64,000 nt of DNA from Eulemur rufifrons (GCF_041146395.1 NC_090983.1:64239501-64303500), one strand, 5' to 3'. Numbered from the stretch's first letter, positions 45,702-59,469 are shown. Made by a program: numbers and translations. The notes: generated from the sequence alone by a model not told the origin.

Positions 45702-45941
45702 TCATTTGTCCATTTTCAACTGGGCTGGCTGCATTTTACTTAATGAAACTCCTACATTTTTGGAATAAATTCTATTTAATTTTATTGAACTGTCTATTTT
45801 ATGTATTAGTGGATTTGATTTGCTTGTTTTGTTCAGGATTTTTGCTTCTAAACTCATGAAAGAGATTGGCTTGTAATGTTCTGTTCTTGTAAACTTCTTT
45901 TCAGGCTTTAGTAGCAGGTTTATATTGGCTTCATGAAACAA
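45702..45941 (-). pseudogene. L1 ORF2 reverse-transcriptase remnant
   Basis: A 79-codon minus-strand frame contains 'ANINLLLKPEKKF' and 'YKPISFMSLEAKILNK', clear counterparts of the L1 ORF2 fingers/palm start (normally 'LIPKP...YRPISLMN.DAKILNK'). The remainder of ORF2 is broken by deletions and stops. The intact parent enzyme primes reverse transcription at nicked DNA; this copy is dead. It lies near the left part of the antisense L1M. Confidence 0.8.
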
Positions 45942-46017
45942 ATTGGGAAATATTTCCTTTTTATGTACTCTGGAAGAGTTTATGTAAAGTTGGTATTATT
46001 TCTTCCTTAAATGTTTA

Positions 46018-46235
<218 letters not shown>

Positions 46236-46396
46236 AAAAAGTTTTTAATAATGGATTTGATTTCTTTGGTAAAATAAAAAGGTCCTTAATAACAAAGTTA
46301 ATTGTTAGAATTTTTTTTGAGGGATTTGTCAATTTCCTCTAAATTGCCAAATACATTGGTATAAAGTTGTCTATAACGTCTTGGTTTTATTTCTTT

Positions 46397-46664
<268 letters not shown>

Positions 46665-49108
46665 TAATCTATACTGATGCTCGATTTCCATTCCTGATAT
46701 TAGTAATATGTATCTTCTCTTTTTCATGAGCAGTCGTACTCATGAGGTTTATCGACTTTAATATTTTCAAAGAAGCAAATTTTAAATTTGTTGACTTTTT
46801 TCTACTGTAATTTTCTTTTCTATTTCATTGATTACTTGTTTTATCTTTATTACTTTCTTTCTACTATTTTATTTGTGATTGCTGTTCTTTTATTTCATTT
46901 CTCGAAATGAAAGCTTAGATCATTCCTTTTCTGTCTTCTTTCCTACTATGTGCCTTTAAGTACTTTAGTTGCATTGCACAATCTTAATAAATTGTATCTT
47001 CTTTATCTTTCAGTACATAATATTTTCTCATTTCTGTGTGTGGTTAAACTTAGAAGTACATTGCTTAATTTTCAAAAAGTTGGAAATTTTCTAGTTAATT
47101 GATTTCTAACTAAATTCCACCATGGTCAGAGAACATATCTGAATGATTGAATATTTAAAATCTATTGAGGCTTGTTTTATGACCTGGCATATGGACAATT
47201 TTGGCAAATGTTCCATTTGCACTTGAAAATATTAGTATTCTGACATTGCTGGGTGCATTGTTCTATAAATATAAATTAGCTCAAGTTGGTTAATTTTATT
47301 ATTCAGATCTTACTGATCTGAATATAACCTTACTGATTATTTTGTCTCTCCTATCACCTATTAAGAAAAGTGAGTTAAAGTTCCCAATTATGATTGTGGA
47401 TATTGTCTGTTTCTTCTTTTATTTTCATTAATTTTTGCTTTATACATTTTAAACTATGTCACTAGATGGCTACAAATTCAGAATTGTGGTATCTTCCAGG
47501 TGCATTTACCCCATTTTCATTATGAATATCTCTTTTAGTCTGTTTTAATATTTTTTACCTGAAAGTCTAGTTAGTCTGCAACTTGGACCTTTCTTTGGTT
47601 AGTATTTACATGATCTATCTTTTTCCAAACTTTTAATTTTAATTGTTCTGTGTCCTTACATTTAAGGCATGCCACTTTTAATTAGAATATTGTTTTATTT
47701 TTTAATCAAGTTTTAATTTTTTAATGGCAATATCCAGTCCATTTTATTTAATTTAATTGTAATAAATTGAGGTTTATAGTTACCATTTTTCTTTTTGTTT
47801 TCTATATGACCCACCTGTTTTATCCTCCTTTTCCTCTCTGTTCTTGTATTCTTTTCAATTAATCAAAACTATTTGTTGTGATTTCATTTTTCTATGTATT
47901 ACCTTGTATTTATGCTTTCTTCTAATATTCTTTCAGCATGCATCCTTGACTTGTTACGATGACATCAAATTATTCCTTTTACAACTTCCCTGGGAACCCT
48001 AGACTTTATAACACTGTAACTCCACATAGTCCCACCCACCTGCTGCATAATTTTTATTATGAATTTTATTTCTATATATATTATAAACCCATTAGATATT
48101 ATTAATGATATTGATGGTTTTTACAATCAAAATTTATTTATATTTACTCACATATTTACTGGTTCTGATGTTCTTCATTCCTTCTTGTGTTTCTGTTTTT
48201 CCATCTGGAGTGATTTTTCTTCTGAATGAAGTACTTCCTTTAGCTTTTTAAAGTGGAGATGTGTTACCAAAAATTTTTTTAGTTTGTGCGACTCTAAAGG
48301 TATCTTTATTTCACCTTATTTTTGAAGAATATTTTTGCTGGGCATGGAATTCTAGGTTGGCAGATACTTTTTTTCTCATCATTTTAAAGATGTCATTCTG
48401 TTGTCTCCTGGCTTTCGTCATTTCTATAAAATCTCAGGTTCTTATTCTTTTTGTTGTTCCTTTGAAGATAATGAACCTATTTTGGGTGCTTTAAATTTTT
48501 TCTCATTGCTTTTAGTTTGTAGCAGTTTTTACTGTCATATGACTTGGCTGTTTTTTTTTTTTTTTAATTTATCCTGTTTGGATTTGAGACGCTTCTTAAA
48601 TCTGTGGGTTTATCAGTTTAGGAAAATTTTTTACTAAGATATATTCAAATGTTGCTTTCATCTTTCCTTAAGTATTCAATTGACATATAAAGTAGAATTT
48701 CTTACTGTTTTCCATGTGTCTCTAGTGTTCTTTCTATATTTTCAATTCTTTTTTTCTCTCTGTGCTGCAATTTTAGATATTTTTCTATTGGCTGGTCTTA
48801 TGCACTAATCATGTCTTCTGCTGAATCTATTTCTCTGTGAAAAACCATCTATTGAGTTCTTAATTGTTTTTCATTTCTAAAATTTATATTTAATTCTTTT
48901 TTAATAGATTCCAATTCTTTGATTAAAAAATTTTATCTTATCTTCTATTTTCTTTACCTTTTCTCTATTTTCTTTAACATCCTAATCATATTAATAGTTA
49001 TGATCCTTGTATGCTAACACCAATATCTGTATCACCTGTAGGTATGTTTCTGTTATCTATTTTTTCTCTTATTTTTGGTTACATGACTCTATCTCTTGGA
49101 ATACCTAG

Positions 49109-49669
49109 TGAAAAAAAATCAAAATATTTTACCCCAAAATATGTTTCTTTGACATATTTCCAGATGACTGTCAGAGAGCCACAGATGTAGCCCTGCAAAG
49201 CTATCTTTTGTGGGGGAAATTTGCATCTGTAGAGAATCTGCATTGTTATAGCCAGGCCTTCCCTTGTCCAGATCTAGGAAAGATTAACTGTGAGTCTGAT
49301 ACCTTAAAGATCTGAAAGAAACATTTACCATCTATTCTCTCCGAGGGGCTGTTTCCTGTGAGATTTCAACTACTTAACAGACCACATTTGCTAGCCTGGC
49401 CTCTTCTTCACTCCATTCTATCACCTGTCTTGCCACTATAACCCAGTTTACCACCATAACCTGTTTCTTGCCATACTCCAAGCCCCCATTCTTCCTTTAA
49501 CCTCAAGATGATTATAAGCTTCTGTACCCCATTGGATGGTAGGATGATCACTCTGTGTACATGTTAATAAATTTGTATGCCTTTTCTCCAATTAATCTGC
49601 CTTTTGTGATTTGATTTTTTCAGTGTAACTTTGGAGGGCAGAGAGGAAGTTTTTCCCTTGACCCCTATA
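49109..49669 (+). mobile_element. Class-I ERV-like solo LTR nested in L1M
   Basis: Starts 'tgaaaaaaaatcaaaatatt'. Contains 'gggggaaatttgcatctgta', 'cctgtcttgccactataacc' and the polyadenylation-type 'gttaataaatttgtatgcct' (about 49563-49582), and ends 'gtttttcccttgacccctat'. This layout fits a primate class-I ERV LTR (MER4/MER34 group style, exact family not claimed). L1M wording resumes right after it ('gtaattttttaatggaatac'), so it inserted into the L1M. Target duplication unclear. Confidence 0.65.
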
Positions 49670-50599
49670 CCCGTAATTTTTTAATGGAATACTAGACTAT
49701 ATATATGTACAAACAGACACACACAAAAACACTGTAGAAGCTCCATATGATGTTAACTTCATCCAGAAAGAGTTCATCTTTCCTCTGCTAGGCAGAGTGA
49801 GAACTGACCAACCTAATCTGATCAGGAAGTGAACTGACTCAAGGCTGATTGCAATTTTGGTATGACTAAGTCTGTCTCTGGTTTACTTCACTCCTGGCTA
49901 GGTCCTGAACTCCAATCCTTATGTTTCTGCATGGCAAGACTGCTGAGAACTTTTCTCTGGCTTTTGTAGGCTTTCTGCTTAGCTTCTCTGCCTTCTGAAC
50001 TACAGCTTTGGGTGTTTAGCAAATGTATTATGCCATATGTATTGACTATCTGTCCATCTCAGTTTTTTGCCCTACTTTTTCTTAGTCACCCCACCATCCC
50101 CTCTCCCCACTGCAAAAATCTCTGCTGGTTTTTCTATCCCCAAGCAGCAGCCATCCCTCTGGGAGGCATATTTCAGATTCTCAGACTCTTTACCCATGCC
50201 CAGAATCAGCAATGCCCCCAGAGGGGAACAGAAGATGCAGACTATTGGCTGAAATCTCTGAGGTTTCCCCATTTTTAGAATATTTCTTCTTCACCCAAGT
50301 CCTGGTTGTTTCATTAGCCTTCCAATGACTAGAAACTAATTGTTTTATTTTGTTTTATCTAGCTTTTATAGTTGTTTTGGGCTAGAAAGTGGTCTGCTGA
50401 AAACTATTTTAACATCACCAGAAGCAAAAATTCGGATTGTTTTAAAAACGAGTTCTGGGGAGCCCTTGACATGGAAAAAAAGAAGAGTTACTGGAAGACG
50501 CATTTTTGGGGGGTTTCCTGGGTGATGTTTTGCCTCAGTGTATCCAGGAGTCAGAATAGTTCATTGTAACCATAACCCTTCATTAACCTGCTGAAAAAC

Positions 50600-50710
50600 A
50601 TAGACTAGTCATTCAACTTTCATCACTTAAAAAGCGAGAACATTATCTACTCTTCCTACTTGACAGAATTGTCATGAGAAACAAATACTTATTTAAGAGT
50701 TTTGGAAAGG
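50600..50710 (+). mobile_element. MIR fragment (tentative)
   Basis: 'ctacttgacagaattgtcat' then 'gagaaacaaatac' resembles the MIR passage 'ctacctcacagggttgttgtgaggatcaaatg'. Confidence 0.4.
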
Positions 50711-50794
50711 TAAACGTGATGCATCTTGTGAATTTAGTCAGTTATTTCTACATTATCAAATATGTGTTTGTTTCTCTAGCTGTTTATGGGATGG

Positions 50795-50900
50795 ATGTCT
50801 TTCTCCCCCACCTAGACTATAAACACTTTAAGGACAGGGCCTCTGTCCTCTACTTCCATCTTATTTCCTGGAGTTTCAAGTTTTGTGTAATTCACAAAAT
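50795..50900 (+). mobile_element. L2 3' end fragment
   Basis: 'ctcccccacctagactataa' and 'acactttaaggacagggcct' follow the L2 end 'ctcccccactagaatgtaagctccacgagggcagggac'. Confidence 0.55.
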
Positions 50901-50984
50901 AGGTATTTTTGAAATATTTTGCTTAAAAAAATGCTATCTTAGTCTGTATATGTTAAAGTACTCTGAGGTGTGGGTTATCGGCCT

Positions 50985-51319
50985 TGCTATGATCTGAATG
51001 TGTGTGCCCCCCCCCACCAAAGTTCATATGCTGAAATACTGACCCCCAAAGTGATAACATTGGGAAGTGGGGCCTTTGGTAGATGATTAAGTCATGAGGG
51101 CAGATCTCTGCCCTCATGATTGGGATTAGTGCCCTTATAAAAGAGACCCCAGAGAGCTAGCTTGCCCCTTCTACCATGTGAGGACACAATGAGAAAATGT
51201 CATTCATGAATCAGACAGCAGGCCCCCATCAGCCTTCCAACTTCAGAACTATGAGAAATAAATTTCTGTGTTTATAAGCAATGGGTATTAGGTTATTGCA
51301 GCCCAAATGGACTAAGACA
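50985..51319 (+). mobile_element. MaLR LTR (MST/MLT1 type)
   Basis: Starts 'tgctatgatctgaatgtgtg' and contains 'gggattagtgcccttataaa', 'agagaccccagagagctagc', 'ccatgtgaggacacaatgag' and 'ctatgagaaataaatttctg'. Ends 'aaatggactaagaca'. The flanks 'ggcct' (50980-50984) and 'agcct' (51320-51324) fit a 5-bp target duplication with one change. A 28-bp near-perfect palindrome lies inside. A C-run of nine is at 51007-51015. Confidence 0.85.
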
Positions 51320-54300
51320 AGCCTCATTTTGATTTGTGTCAATCCATGTTGGTAAACCCCAGCTTTGAGATGTGTAATGTTATGTGATGACTAATTTAGA
51401 GGACAAATTTTGATAATTAGCTTTTTCTCTTTCATCCTTTCAGTTAATAAAGTGTTAGGATAAAGAACTTCCAACTGTGTGAAAGAGCAGATGACTTCAC
51501 TTGCTGATAATCATTAGACCCAACTTCTTTTTACAGTAATTACTAGTATGTGGTAGAAATGGATCACTTCTCATAAAGATGGACACTTAAGGCAAAATGT
51601 TTCTGTGTACCCATCCATTCCCCACCCCTCTGACCCTTCCTTTTATCCAAAAGCAAAAGGAATCAGTTGCTTATTTCAAAGTAGTCTTGAAAATCATTTA
51701 GGCATAATTAAAGCTTGCAATATCCTGTAAGCAAGTATTATATTCTAATATTTCTGCCAAGAATTGAATTTGCTAGGCATGACACATTTATTGCTGGCAG
51801 GAGATGTACCAAAACCTACCAACACCGGGGAATTAATAAATACCACAGCCCTCCTATGGAGCAAGTTGCATGAATATTTAATAGGAAATGCATGATGAAT
51901 TTCTTGCATGATTATGCAGAAAAACATTTGGGAATGGTTGCAGCTGTTATATGAACTAGCTCAGTCTCTTTCCCCCATCTCTTTCAATCTTTATCAATCT
52001 CAATATCATACTTTAACTTCAGCAGTAAGCTATCTCCAAAGATGAGTATTGCAGACACCTGTCAACATTTTAGGACATGTGTGACTCTGTACATATGCTA
52101 TCTGTGTTTGTGTACCTTACAACTTTCAGTGGTGCATTCTGAGGGAACAACTGAGAGGTTCTTAGAAAATAGAAGGGCCATCAGGGAAATCTGAGTCAAA
52201 AGAGAAGGTGAAAGAAGCTAAAAGATAACAGCTGCCACTTTTATGGATGTGTTAAATTTTCTCTGATGACACCTTTACATCCCCACCTAAACCCTATGAA
52301 AATATATTCCAATTTAAATTTAGTGGGGTTTTCTTTTGCACAGTCTTGATGTTTTTTAGTATTACTAAGATTTTTTCTTTTCTCATGTATATTATATATT
52401 CATTAACTACCCTCCCTTTCAAAATATTCACTTGTTCAGCAGGTGAAATATTTCTTTAACATTTTTGAAATTTCTGACACATTCGTAAGGTTGAAAGATC
52501 ATGGGACAGAAGGAATTTTTAAAATCAAGAGTTAGAAATAAAAAGACCATTCATCAAAATTGAACAGTGAGGACAGATGAACATGTTTTGAAAGCCAGTC
52601 AGTTTGGGTCCTCCAGGGCTTTAAAGGGCATCACTCTAAAATAATCTCTGATTCCATTCAAATATCCCAATGCATAGTAGAACTTCAGCATCATGTTCCC
52701 AGGAAGTGGGGATTTCAGAAAAACCTCAAACTCTAGAACCTCCATAGGCAGAACACAATGTTATTGAATCACTACAGAGGGCTCAAACATGCTCAGTTTT
52801 TGACAATGGCCTGTGACCCTCGAATGAATGGCAGGTGACACAATGTCTATGCCTTCTAAAGCAATTTAGTGCTTACTAAACAGCTTCAAAGAGTTGGCAT
52901 CCTTTAAATTACCAAGTGGTAATTATATTCTTAGCTTCAAAACAAGAAGAAAATCCTCCTTCGGTACACATTTGTCCCCCAAGTGTGGCAGTGAGATGAG
53001 CTGTACCTCCTAAAATGGCAACTTTATTTACTGCCCTCACATTTTGGGAATTATTTTTGGTAAGAACTCTTGGTCAACTTGGACAGAGACTCTGTAGTCA
53101 CAAAAATAAATGCATCTTCTCTGAATCAAATGTATCTCTCTGGAAAAAAGTTTAGACAAAACAGAGGGTAAAGTTAAAATGCCAAAGCTTAAAGATACAC
53201 ACTCAAGTTAAAAATAAATCATGGACAATACTAGAAAGTAACTTTCTTTTCTAAAAGTTAAAATGTCACAGGAAAGCAAGACAGTTTATGTCATGCCTTC
53301 GCTGACAGTTTCCCGGTGGAATCCAAATGTCTAACGTGTGAGCATTCTTTGACAGGCCCACCAAAAAAGGCCATAGGAGTGTTTCCCACTATTGAGGACA
53401 TCCAGTGCTGCACTCCAAAGCCCTTACAAACACATAGCACACAGAATATCCCTGATCCGTGCAAAGAACCTTCCCACGTCAGGGAATGAGTGTCCATCCT
53501 TACCCATCACAGAGCCTTCATCAGCAACATAGTGCCTTCGGGATAAAACTTAAGGGAAAGTACTCTCACACCCTCTCCTCCTTCCATCTTGCCAAAGTCT
53601 AAAATTACAACCAGTTCTTGTGCAAAAAATCAAAAAGGACAACTCATCATATGCTAGAATTAACCTAAATGCTTTATTTTGGAGCGTCTATCTTTGGTAC
53701 ATTTAGAATACTTTTATGCAGGAAGAAATATGTATATTCAAGAAGGAAAAGCCAGAGGACCTTTTGCTGTGCTACACAGAGACAACCGAAATGCATATCA
53801 ATCTGACCATTAGAATATTATTTCTATTGTTAAAACATAAATTTTGGTTGTGATGATGACTTTGTATAAGCTTCAATTAGAGTATGATCAGGGGAGTGGT
53901 AGAGGAGAAAATTCCAGTTTCAATGGTCTCAAAAGACCTTTTTCTTAACCCAGCATTACCAGCTATAGTTAATTAAAATGGCCAAAATACTTACACTAAC
54001 TCACAATTGAAAAAGTATTGTAAGGAAATTGTCTTTCCTTCTTTTTGTATCTTGCAGGTTAGAGTTCAATGTTACCTCTCACATGAATGAAAATAAGAAA
54101 ATTTTATTTTTAAATGAACAATACTGCTTAGAGCTAACCTGCAATATTTTAAATTTTATATTTGGAAACTGACCTGACCCAACTCAGACTTGCTCTAAAG
54201 GAGTCTGATTCAAGCCACCCATTGGGAAGGGGCCAAAGCACCGCCATCAGCTTCCTGTTGCCTGGATCTTTTATTACATTGGCTCATTAAAACTCCTTGT

Positions 54301-56164
54301 TTGTATTTGCATTTTACTCTTGGGCAATTTTACAACACAGAATAGTGATAAGTTTGCAGACTGATCCTACTCATTATGTTTAATCATGACTGCAATAAGA
54401 GAGACCATCGTATCATGCCTCTATCTCAAATACACTGCAGTGATTTTAAAATAGAATCAGTACCTTACAATAGCCTTGGCACATGCTCTCTCTATCTCTG
54501 TCTTTTTTCAAGATGAGTGTTTGAAACATAAAATAAAAGGCATACAATAAACTTGGAGAGGTACTGATTTTAAATTAGAATGGATGATTAAAACTAGGAA
54601 AAAGCCTTGCCTGAAAGCCAACGTGTGGAGAGAGGGAGAGAGAAAGAGAGAGAATAGATGAATATCATTAAAGGGTTAGCGGATCTTCTGTGGCTGCCCC
54701 ACACATCCATCTTAGTGTGGCCCAAGAGGACCCTCTTGTTGTCTCAGGTTGGTCTCATGTGTATTCAGGTTTATATTATAGTTTAACAGAGCCAGTGCTT
54801 CAGTTTCTGGCATCAGTTACTAATTTTCTTATATTAATGAAAAACACATATCGACTCCTTGAAATTCCCAAAAGCAGCATCAGTTTTGTCACTAATTGCA
54901 GAACTGTTAGGGTGGTGGAGGGAGAGAGGAGTGATTCCATTAGCTACAGTCGGGACAGGGCTCTTTGCCTCCCTGAGTGGTCCTCTCACTGAAAACATTT
55001 GAGACTTGCCCCTCCTGGCCATAAATTCTCATGAATTTTAAGAAATTGGAAGCTCCCAGGAGCTTGATGAAATAATGGAACTCTGGAGGAACTCTGGCCT
55101 AGGAGATATGAGGAAGAAAGTCTGGCTTAAACTTCAAACCCCAGCAGAAGGGAATTTGAGACATATCCATTTGATCTTCTGTCTCAACCCGACAAGATAT
55201 TCCTCTTCAGGGCCAAGTGTACTCGTGTTGGCTTCTCCAACAACTGATACCTTATGCATGAGAATATTCTAATGAATCCGACATGCACAAATATAATAAA
55301 TTGGTTTTCCATTAAACATAATTTCTTAAACAACCAGAGGACTTTGGGATACTGAAAATCCCCCTGAAATTTTGGGGAAATCACCAAAGGAGAGGATTTC
55401 AGAATTTTTCCTCTCCTGAAAACCTTTCAGAGCCTTTCCAATCCTAGTTACCAATGCATAAAAATCAGATTTGCTCAATAGAATGTATTCTATGGATAAA
55501 AACAGAAATGTCACAAAAGGGTTGAAGACCCCATTACACACAATATTTCAACTTGTGCACATTCAAAGCACACATGCTCAGCAGATATTTTGCTAATATT
55601 ATTTGCTACAAAACATGAACCAGGAAGGAAGCCTATGCACAATGAATTGATTTCCAAGTCTTATTTGTGGCTGATTTGAGGTTAGAGAGCATTTCTGTGC
55701 TGGGTGGAGTGGTAAAATGAATGTTTATTGTTTAGGATTTAAAAGGCCCATTATCATGCAGGCTCAGTAAGGTTCTGCCACACAAAACTGAATGCCAGGC
55801 CAGCAGGCAACTGATTCAAGTGACAAGAGGTGAGCTGCAACAGCCCTTCCATGTTAATAAAACATGTCCCAGCACTCAGAAGGAACCCTAGCACAGTAGG
55901 AGAGCAGATAGAATTTATTAATCAGAAAGAACTACTGTTAATTCTAATTATAGACTTTCCCCCAAGTTAAAAAATAAATGGATGCCTTGGCAATAAAGCA
56001 GTGTCTTGTATATTGAATCCTATATTTCCACTGAATCCTCTTATTATAATTTAAAGTGAGTTTTGATAGAAAAAACCTTATCCCGTTAATAGGGGCGGTG
56101 AGATAGCTCCCTATCCAATTTCTCGATTTTAACCTTGTAATCTTTAGTTCTGGCTGACGTGCTT
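51320..56164. other. Longest repeat-poor stretch; possible regulatory DNA
   Basis: Almost 5 kb with no recognisable Alu, L1, LTR or DNA transposon; only a GA-rich patch at 54628-54654. No exon is recognised (frames up to 100 codons, e.g. 54690-54992, without known domains). The sub-region 51680-51930 is rich in homeodomain/POU-like strings (see findings). Repeat depletion over such a length can reflect selection, but that needs an alignment to judge. Confidence 0.45.
54628..54654 (+). repeat. (GA)n-rich simple repeat
   Basis: GAGA units with a few GGA and AAA breaks, all purine. Confidence 0.9.
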
Positions 56165-56290
56165 GTCTAGGAGTCAGGAACAGTGACGTCTGCTTCTGGT
56201 TCTGCCAGTCTCTAGTGGAGGGACCTTAAGTGAGTCAATTTCCTCTTCTGCCCAAGTGAAGGTGTTGGACTAGATCAGTTCATTGTAACT
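56165..56290 (+). mobile_element. MIR SINE, sense
   Basis: 'gtctaggagtcaggaacagt', 'cttctggttctgccagtctc' and 'gtgttggactagatcagttc' follow the MIR order. Confidence 0.6.
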
Positions 56291-56476
56291 GTTGGGAATC
56301 TCATGAAAGGTATGGACACTTTCCCCGGAAAAATATATGTACACACATACACAGGACCTGTGGCATACAATTTCAGGAATAAATCAATATCAGTCTATTC
56401 AGGAGTCCCAGGTTTAAAACCCCTGAACCAGATCATCTAAAGTAATTTGAGCTTTAAAATGGTCTATGATCTGGTT

Positions 56477-56836
<360 letters not shown>

Positions 56837-56850
56837 TGATCTGGTTTCTT

Positions 56851-57799
56851 GACCAGCTTCCACATGGAGAAAATGGATTATAGACATTAGACTTAGGTGC
56901 ATTCCCAGCCTATTCTTGATTGACCAAGATGGCTGTGTACCCCCTTCCTCATGTCAGCTGCCTCTACACAGCATGGCAGGGAGAGATTTTGCTTTAGGTG
57001 ACACATACTCTGCTACATCCCATCTGTACCACCATAAAATAAGGGACCCCTACCTAGATGAACCGGACAGAACTTCAAAAGATGTAAGTGCAGGAAGATT
57101 GCATTTAATAAAGCCCTAAGGAATGATGTCACTATGAATGATGTCACAGAGGCTCTAGGTGTGGTAGCACAGTGTTACACTGCACAACCTTCCATCTCCA
57201 TAGAGTGTCTGTGCCGGTCCATGCTGTGGAGTTCTTGCTACCACCATTTTGAAACATTAAAAATAAATTGATATTACACATAAAAAAATTAATCTTTTAG
57301 CTTTTAAAATTATTATGTACTATATTTAAAGCCCTCCTGCTCATCCCTGACACTCACCTCATCCTTGATACTATAATCCCAACTCTTAGTTTACCCTTAG
57401 ATACAACCTATCATTTAGGTGAGGATCTGTGGAGGTAGAGAGAAAGTCAGGACAAAGATAAGTATCAGGGGAATGAAGGTCAGGAACAGGACTGGTATTC
57501 GTAGCTAAGGACTTTCTATTTCAAGATCACTGAATCCATATACTTCTCTCTCACTACTCTCATCAAAATTTGAATCCCAAGGAGTGTTTTTAGTCTCTGT
57601 AAAGAGACCTTTACCACTCCCCCCCACCAAAGAAAACAGAACCTTGAGGGAATCAACCCCAAATTACACTGGGAAGTTTGATTTGCCTAGTAATGATACA
57701 CCAAAGAAGACAAAATGGTAAATACTAAGTTAATTTCTGTCTTCCCAACATTGGGGCACTGACATTAGTTTTAGTATTGACATCCCCAGCTGTGTGACA
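56851..57799. other. Unassigned sequence
   Basis: No exon or clear repeat. A 15-bp unit 'gaatgatgtcactat' occurs at 57121-57135 and again, shortened, at 57136-57148. Confidence 0.45.
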
Positions 57800-58690
57800 G
57801 CGTGACAACATTGTAGTAGGAAAAGATATTTACAATACATACAACCTAATGTATCCAGGGTTTACAAAGATTTCTACAAGTCAATAAGGGAAAAAATGCC
57901 AACTCAACAGAAAAATGAGAAAGAGACTTGAGAGCACACTTTGAAAAAGAGGATAGCCAATGGCCAATAAATACAAGAAAAAGTGCTCAATCTGAGTTTT
58001 TATCAGGATAATGCAAATTCAGATCTAATTAAATACCACTACACACAAGAAGACAAAAAAAGAAAAAGGCTGACAATACCAATTGGAATATAAACATGTG
58101 AAGCAACTGTGACTTTCACACACTGCTGGTAGGAGCACTAAAGTTGAAGATACCTTTGGACCCAGCAATTTCATTCCTAGGTATGTCCCCAAATGAATTG
58201 CACATACATGTGCACCAACATTATGTACAAAAGAACGTTCACAGTAGCATTAGTCATGATAGCCCCAAATCAGAAACAACTGAAATATTCAACAATAGTA
58301 GAATGAGTAAACATATTGTAATATATTCATACAATGGGAAATCAAATGACAAACTATACTTACATGCAAAAAAAAAAAAAAACTAATGAATTTCACAAAA
58401 ATTAATTGGGCAAAAGAGCCAGACACAAAAGAATATAACTGTAGGAATTCATTTATATGAATTTCAAAAGTAGGCAAAACTAATCTGTGATTTTAGAACT
58501 TAAGATGGTGGTTACCCCTGGGGAAGATGGAAGGGTTACTGATTGAGACAGAATTCAAGAGAGGGCGCTTCTGCGACTTTTCTATTTCTCGACCAGTGGT
58601 GTTTTCACACATGGAATCATTTTTGTGAGAATTTATTGCAGCATACATATATTATAATCTGTGTGCTTTTCTAAACAGATTATACTTTAA
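57800..58690 (+). mobile_element. Old L1 (L1ME/L1M5-like) 3' region
   Basis: 'gtttacaaagatttctacaa', 'ttcacacactgctggtagga', 'tacctttggacccagcaatt', 'catagtagcattagt'-like wording and 'ttaagatggtggttacccct' follow the L1 ORF2-end/3'UTR order for about 900 bp. It ends near 'acagattatactttaaaata'. Frames are short and broken. Confidence 0.75.
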
Positions 58691-58714
58691 AATAAAATAG
58701 TTGAGAGAAAGAGA

Positions 58715-58905
58715 ACATAGGCTTGGGAGCATAGACTCACTCCAAAGAGTTGAAATCTTGATTTCTTATTTACAAACTGTGACTTTGGGTAATTTATGTA
58801 ATTTCTCTGATCCTCAGTTTCCTCATTTTTTAAATAAAGATAATAGTACTTAACTTTATATTACTAAATGGGACAATTTATGAAAAATATTTAGCACAGT
58901 AAATG
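58715..58905 (+). mobile_element. MIR SINE, sense
   Basis: 'aacataggcttgggagcata', 'gtgactttgggtaatttatg', 'tctgatcctcagtttcctca' and 'gataatagtacttaacttta' match MIR in order; the end 'cacagtaaatgtttgct' fits the MIR tail. Confidence 0.8.
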
Positions 58906-58924
58906 TTTGCTGATGTATTCTGTC

Positions 58925-59020
58925 CCTTTAATTTCCAAATGAAGAAACCCAGAGACAGAGAAGTGGCATGTCTTGTTCACAATCCCCTACCTAGCCTGTT
59001 GCCAGAGCCAGAATTTAGGC
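58925..59020 (-). mobile_element. MIR SINE, antisense
   Basis: 'ccaaatgaagaaacccagag', 'acagagaagtggcatgtctt' and 'gttgccagagccagaattta' correspond to antisense MIR. It faces the MIR at 58715-58905 tail to tail. Confidence 0.65.
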
Positions 59021-59239
59021 TTACAAAGGATAACACTCACAGGCAAAGGCAACTACTGTACCAGGAACTGAAATTAAACAGAAGACACCCTTTGGGCCAT
59101 TTCGTTTGCTTGTTCATGTGCATTGACAAAGCAAGACAGAAATTTCTTTTTTACTGTGATCTTGGCTATAGCCACAACGCAGCCAGTCTCAACAGAGTGG
59201 CTTTGGAAAAGAGATAGTCAAATAAATCAAGTAAGTAAT

Positions 59240-59375
59240 TAATTCAATTCGATAAATATTTAGTGAGCACATACTCTATGCCAGACACCCTTCTAGGCCC
59301 TTAGAATTCATCAGTAAACAAAAGAGACAAAATGTCTCCCCTCCAAGAACTTATTCTAGCTGATAGAGGGAAGAG
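59240..59375 (-). mobile_element. L2 3' end, antisense
   Basis: 'gataaatatttagtgagcac', 'atactctatgccagacaccc' and 'caagaacttattctagctga' follow the antisense L2 end closely. Confidence 0.7.
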
Positions 59376-59469
59376 AGACAGGGAGTTGTGCAGTGAGAAT
59401 TAACACGACAAATAACATATATTGTTTTTGAAGGTAATAGATGCTTGTTTTAAGATATAGGATCTATTA

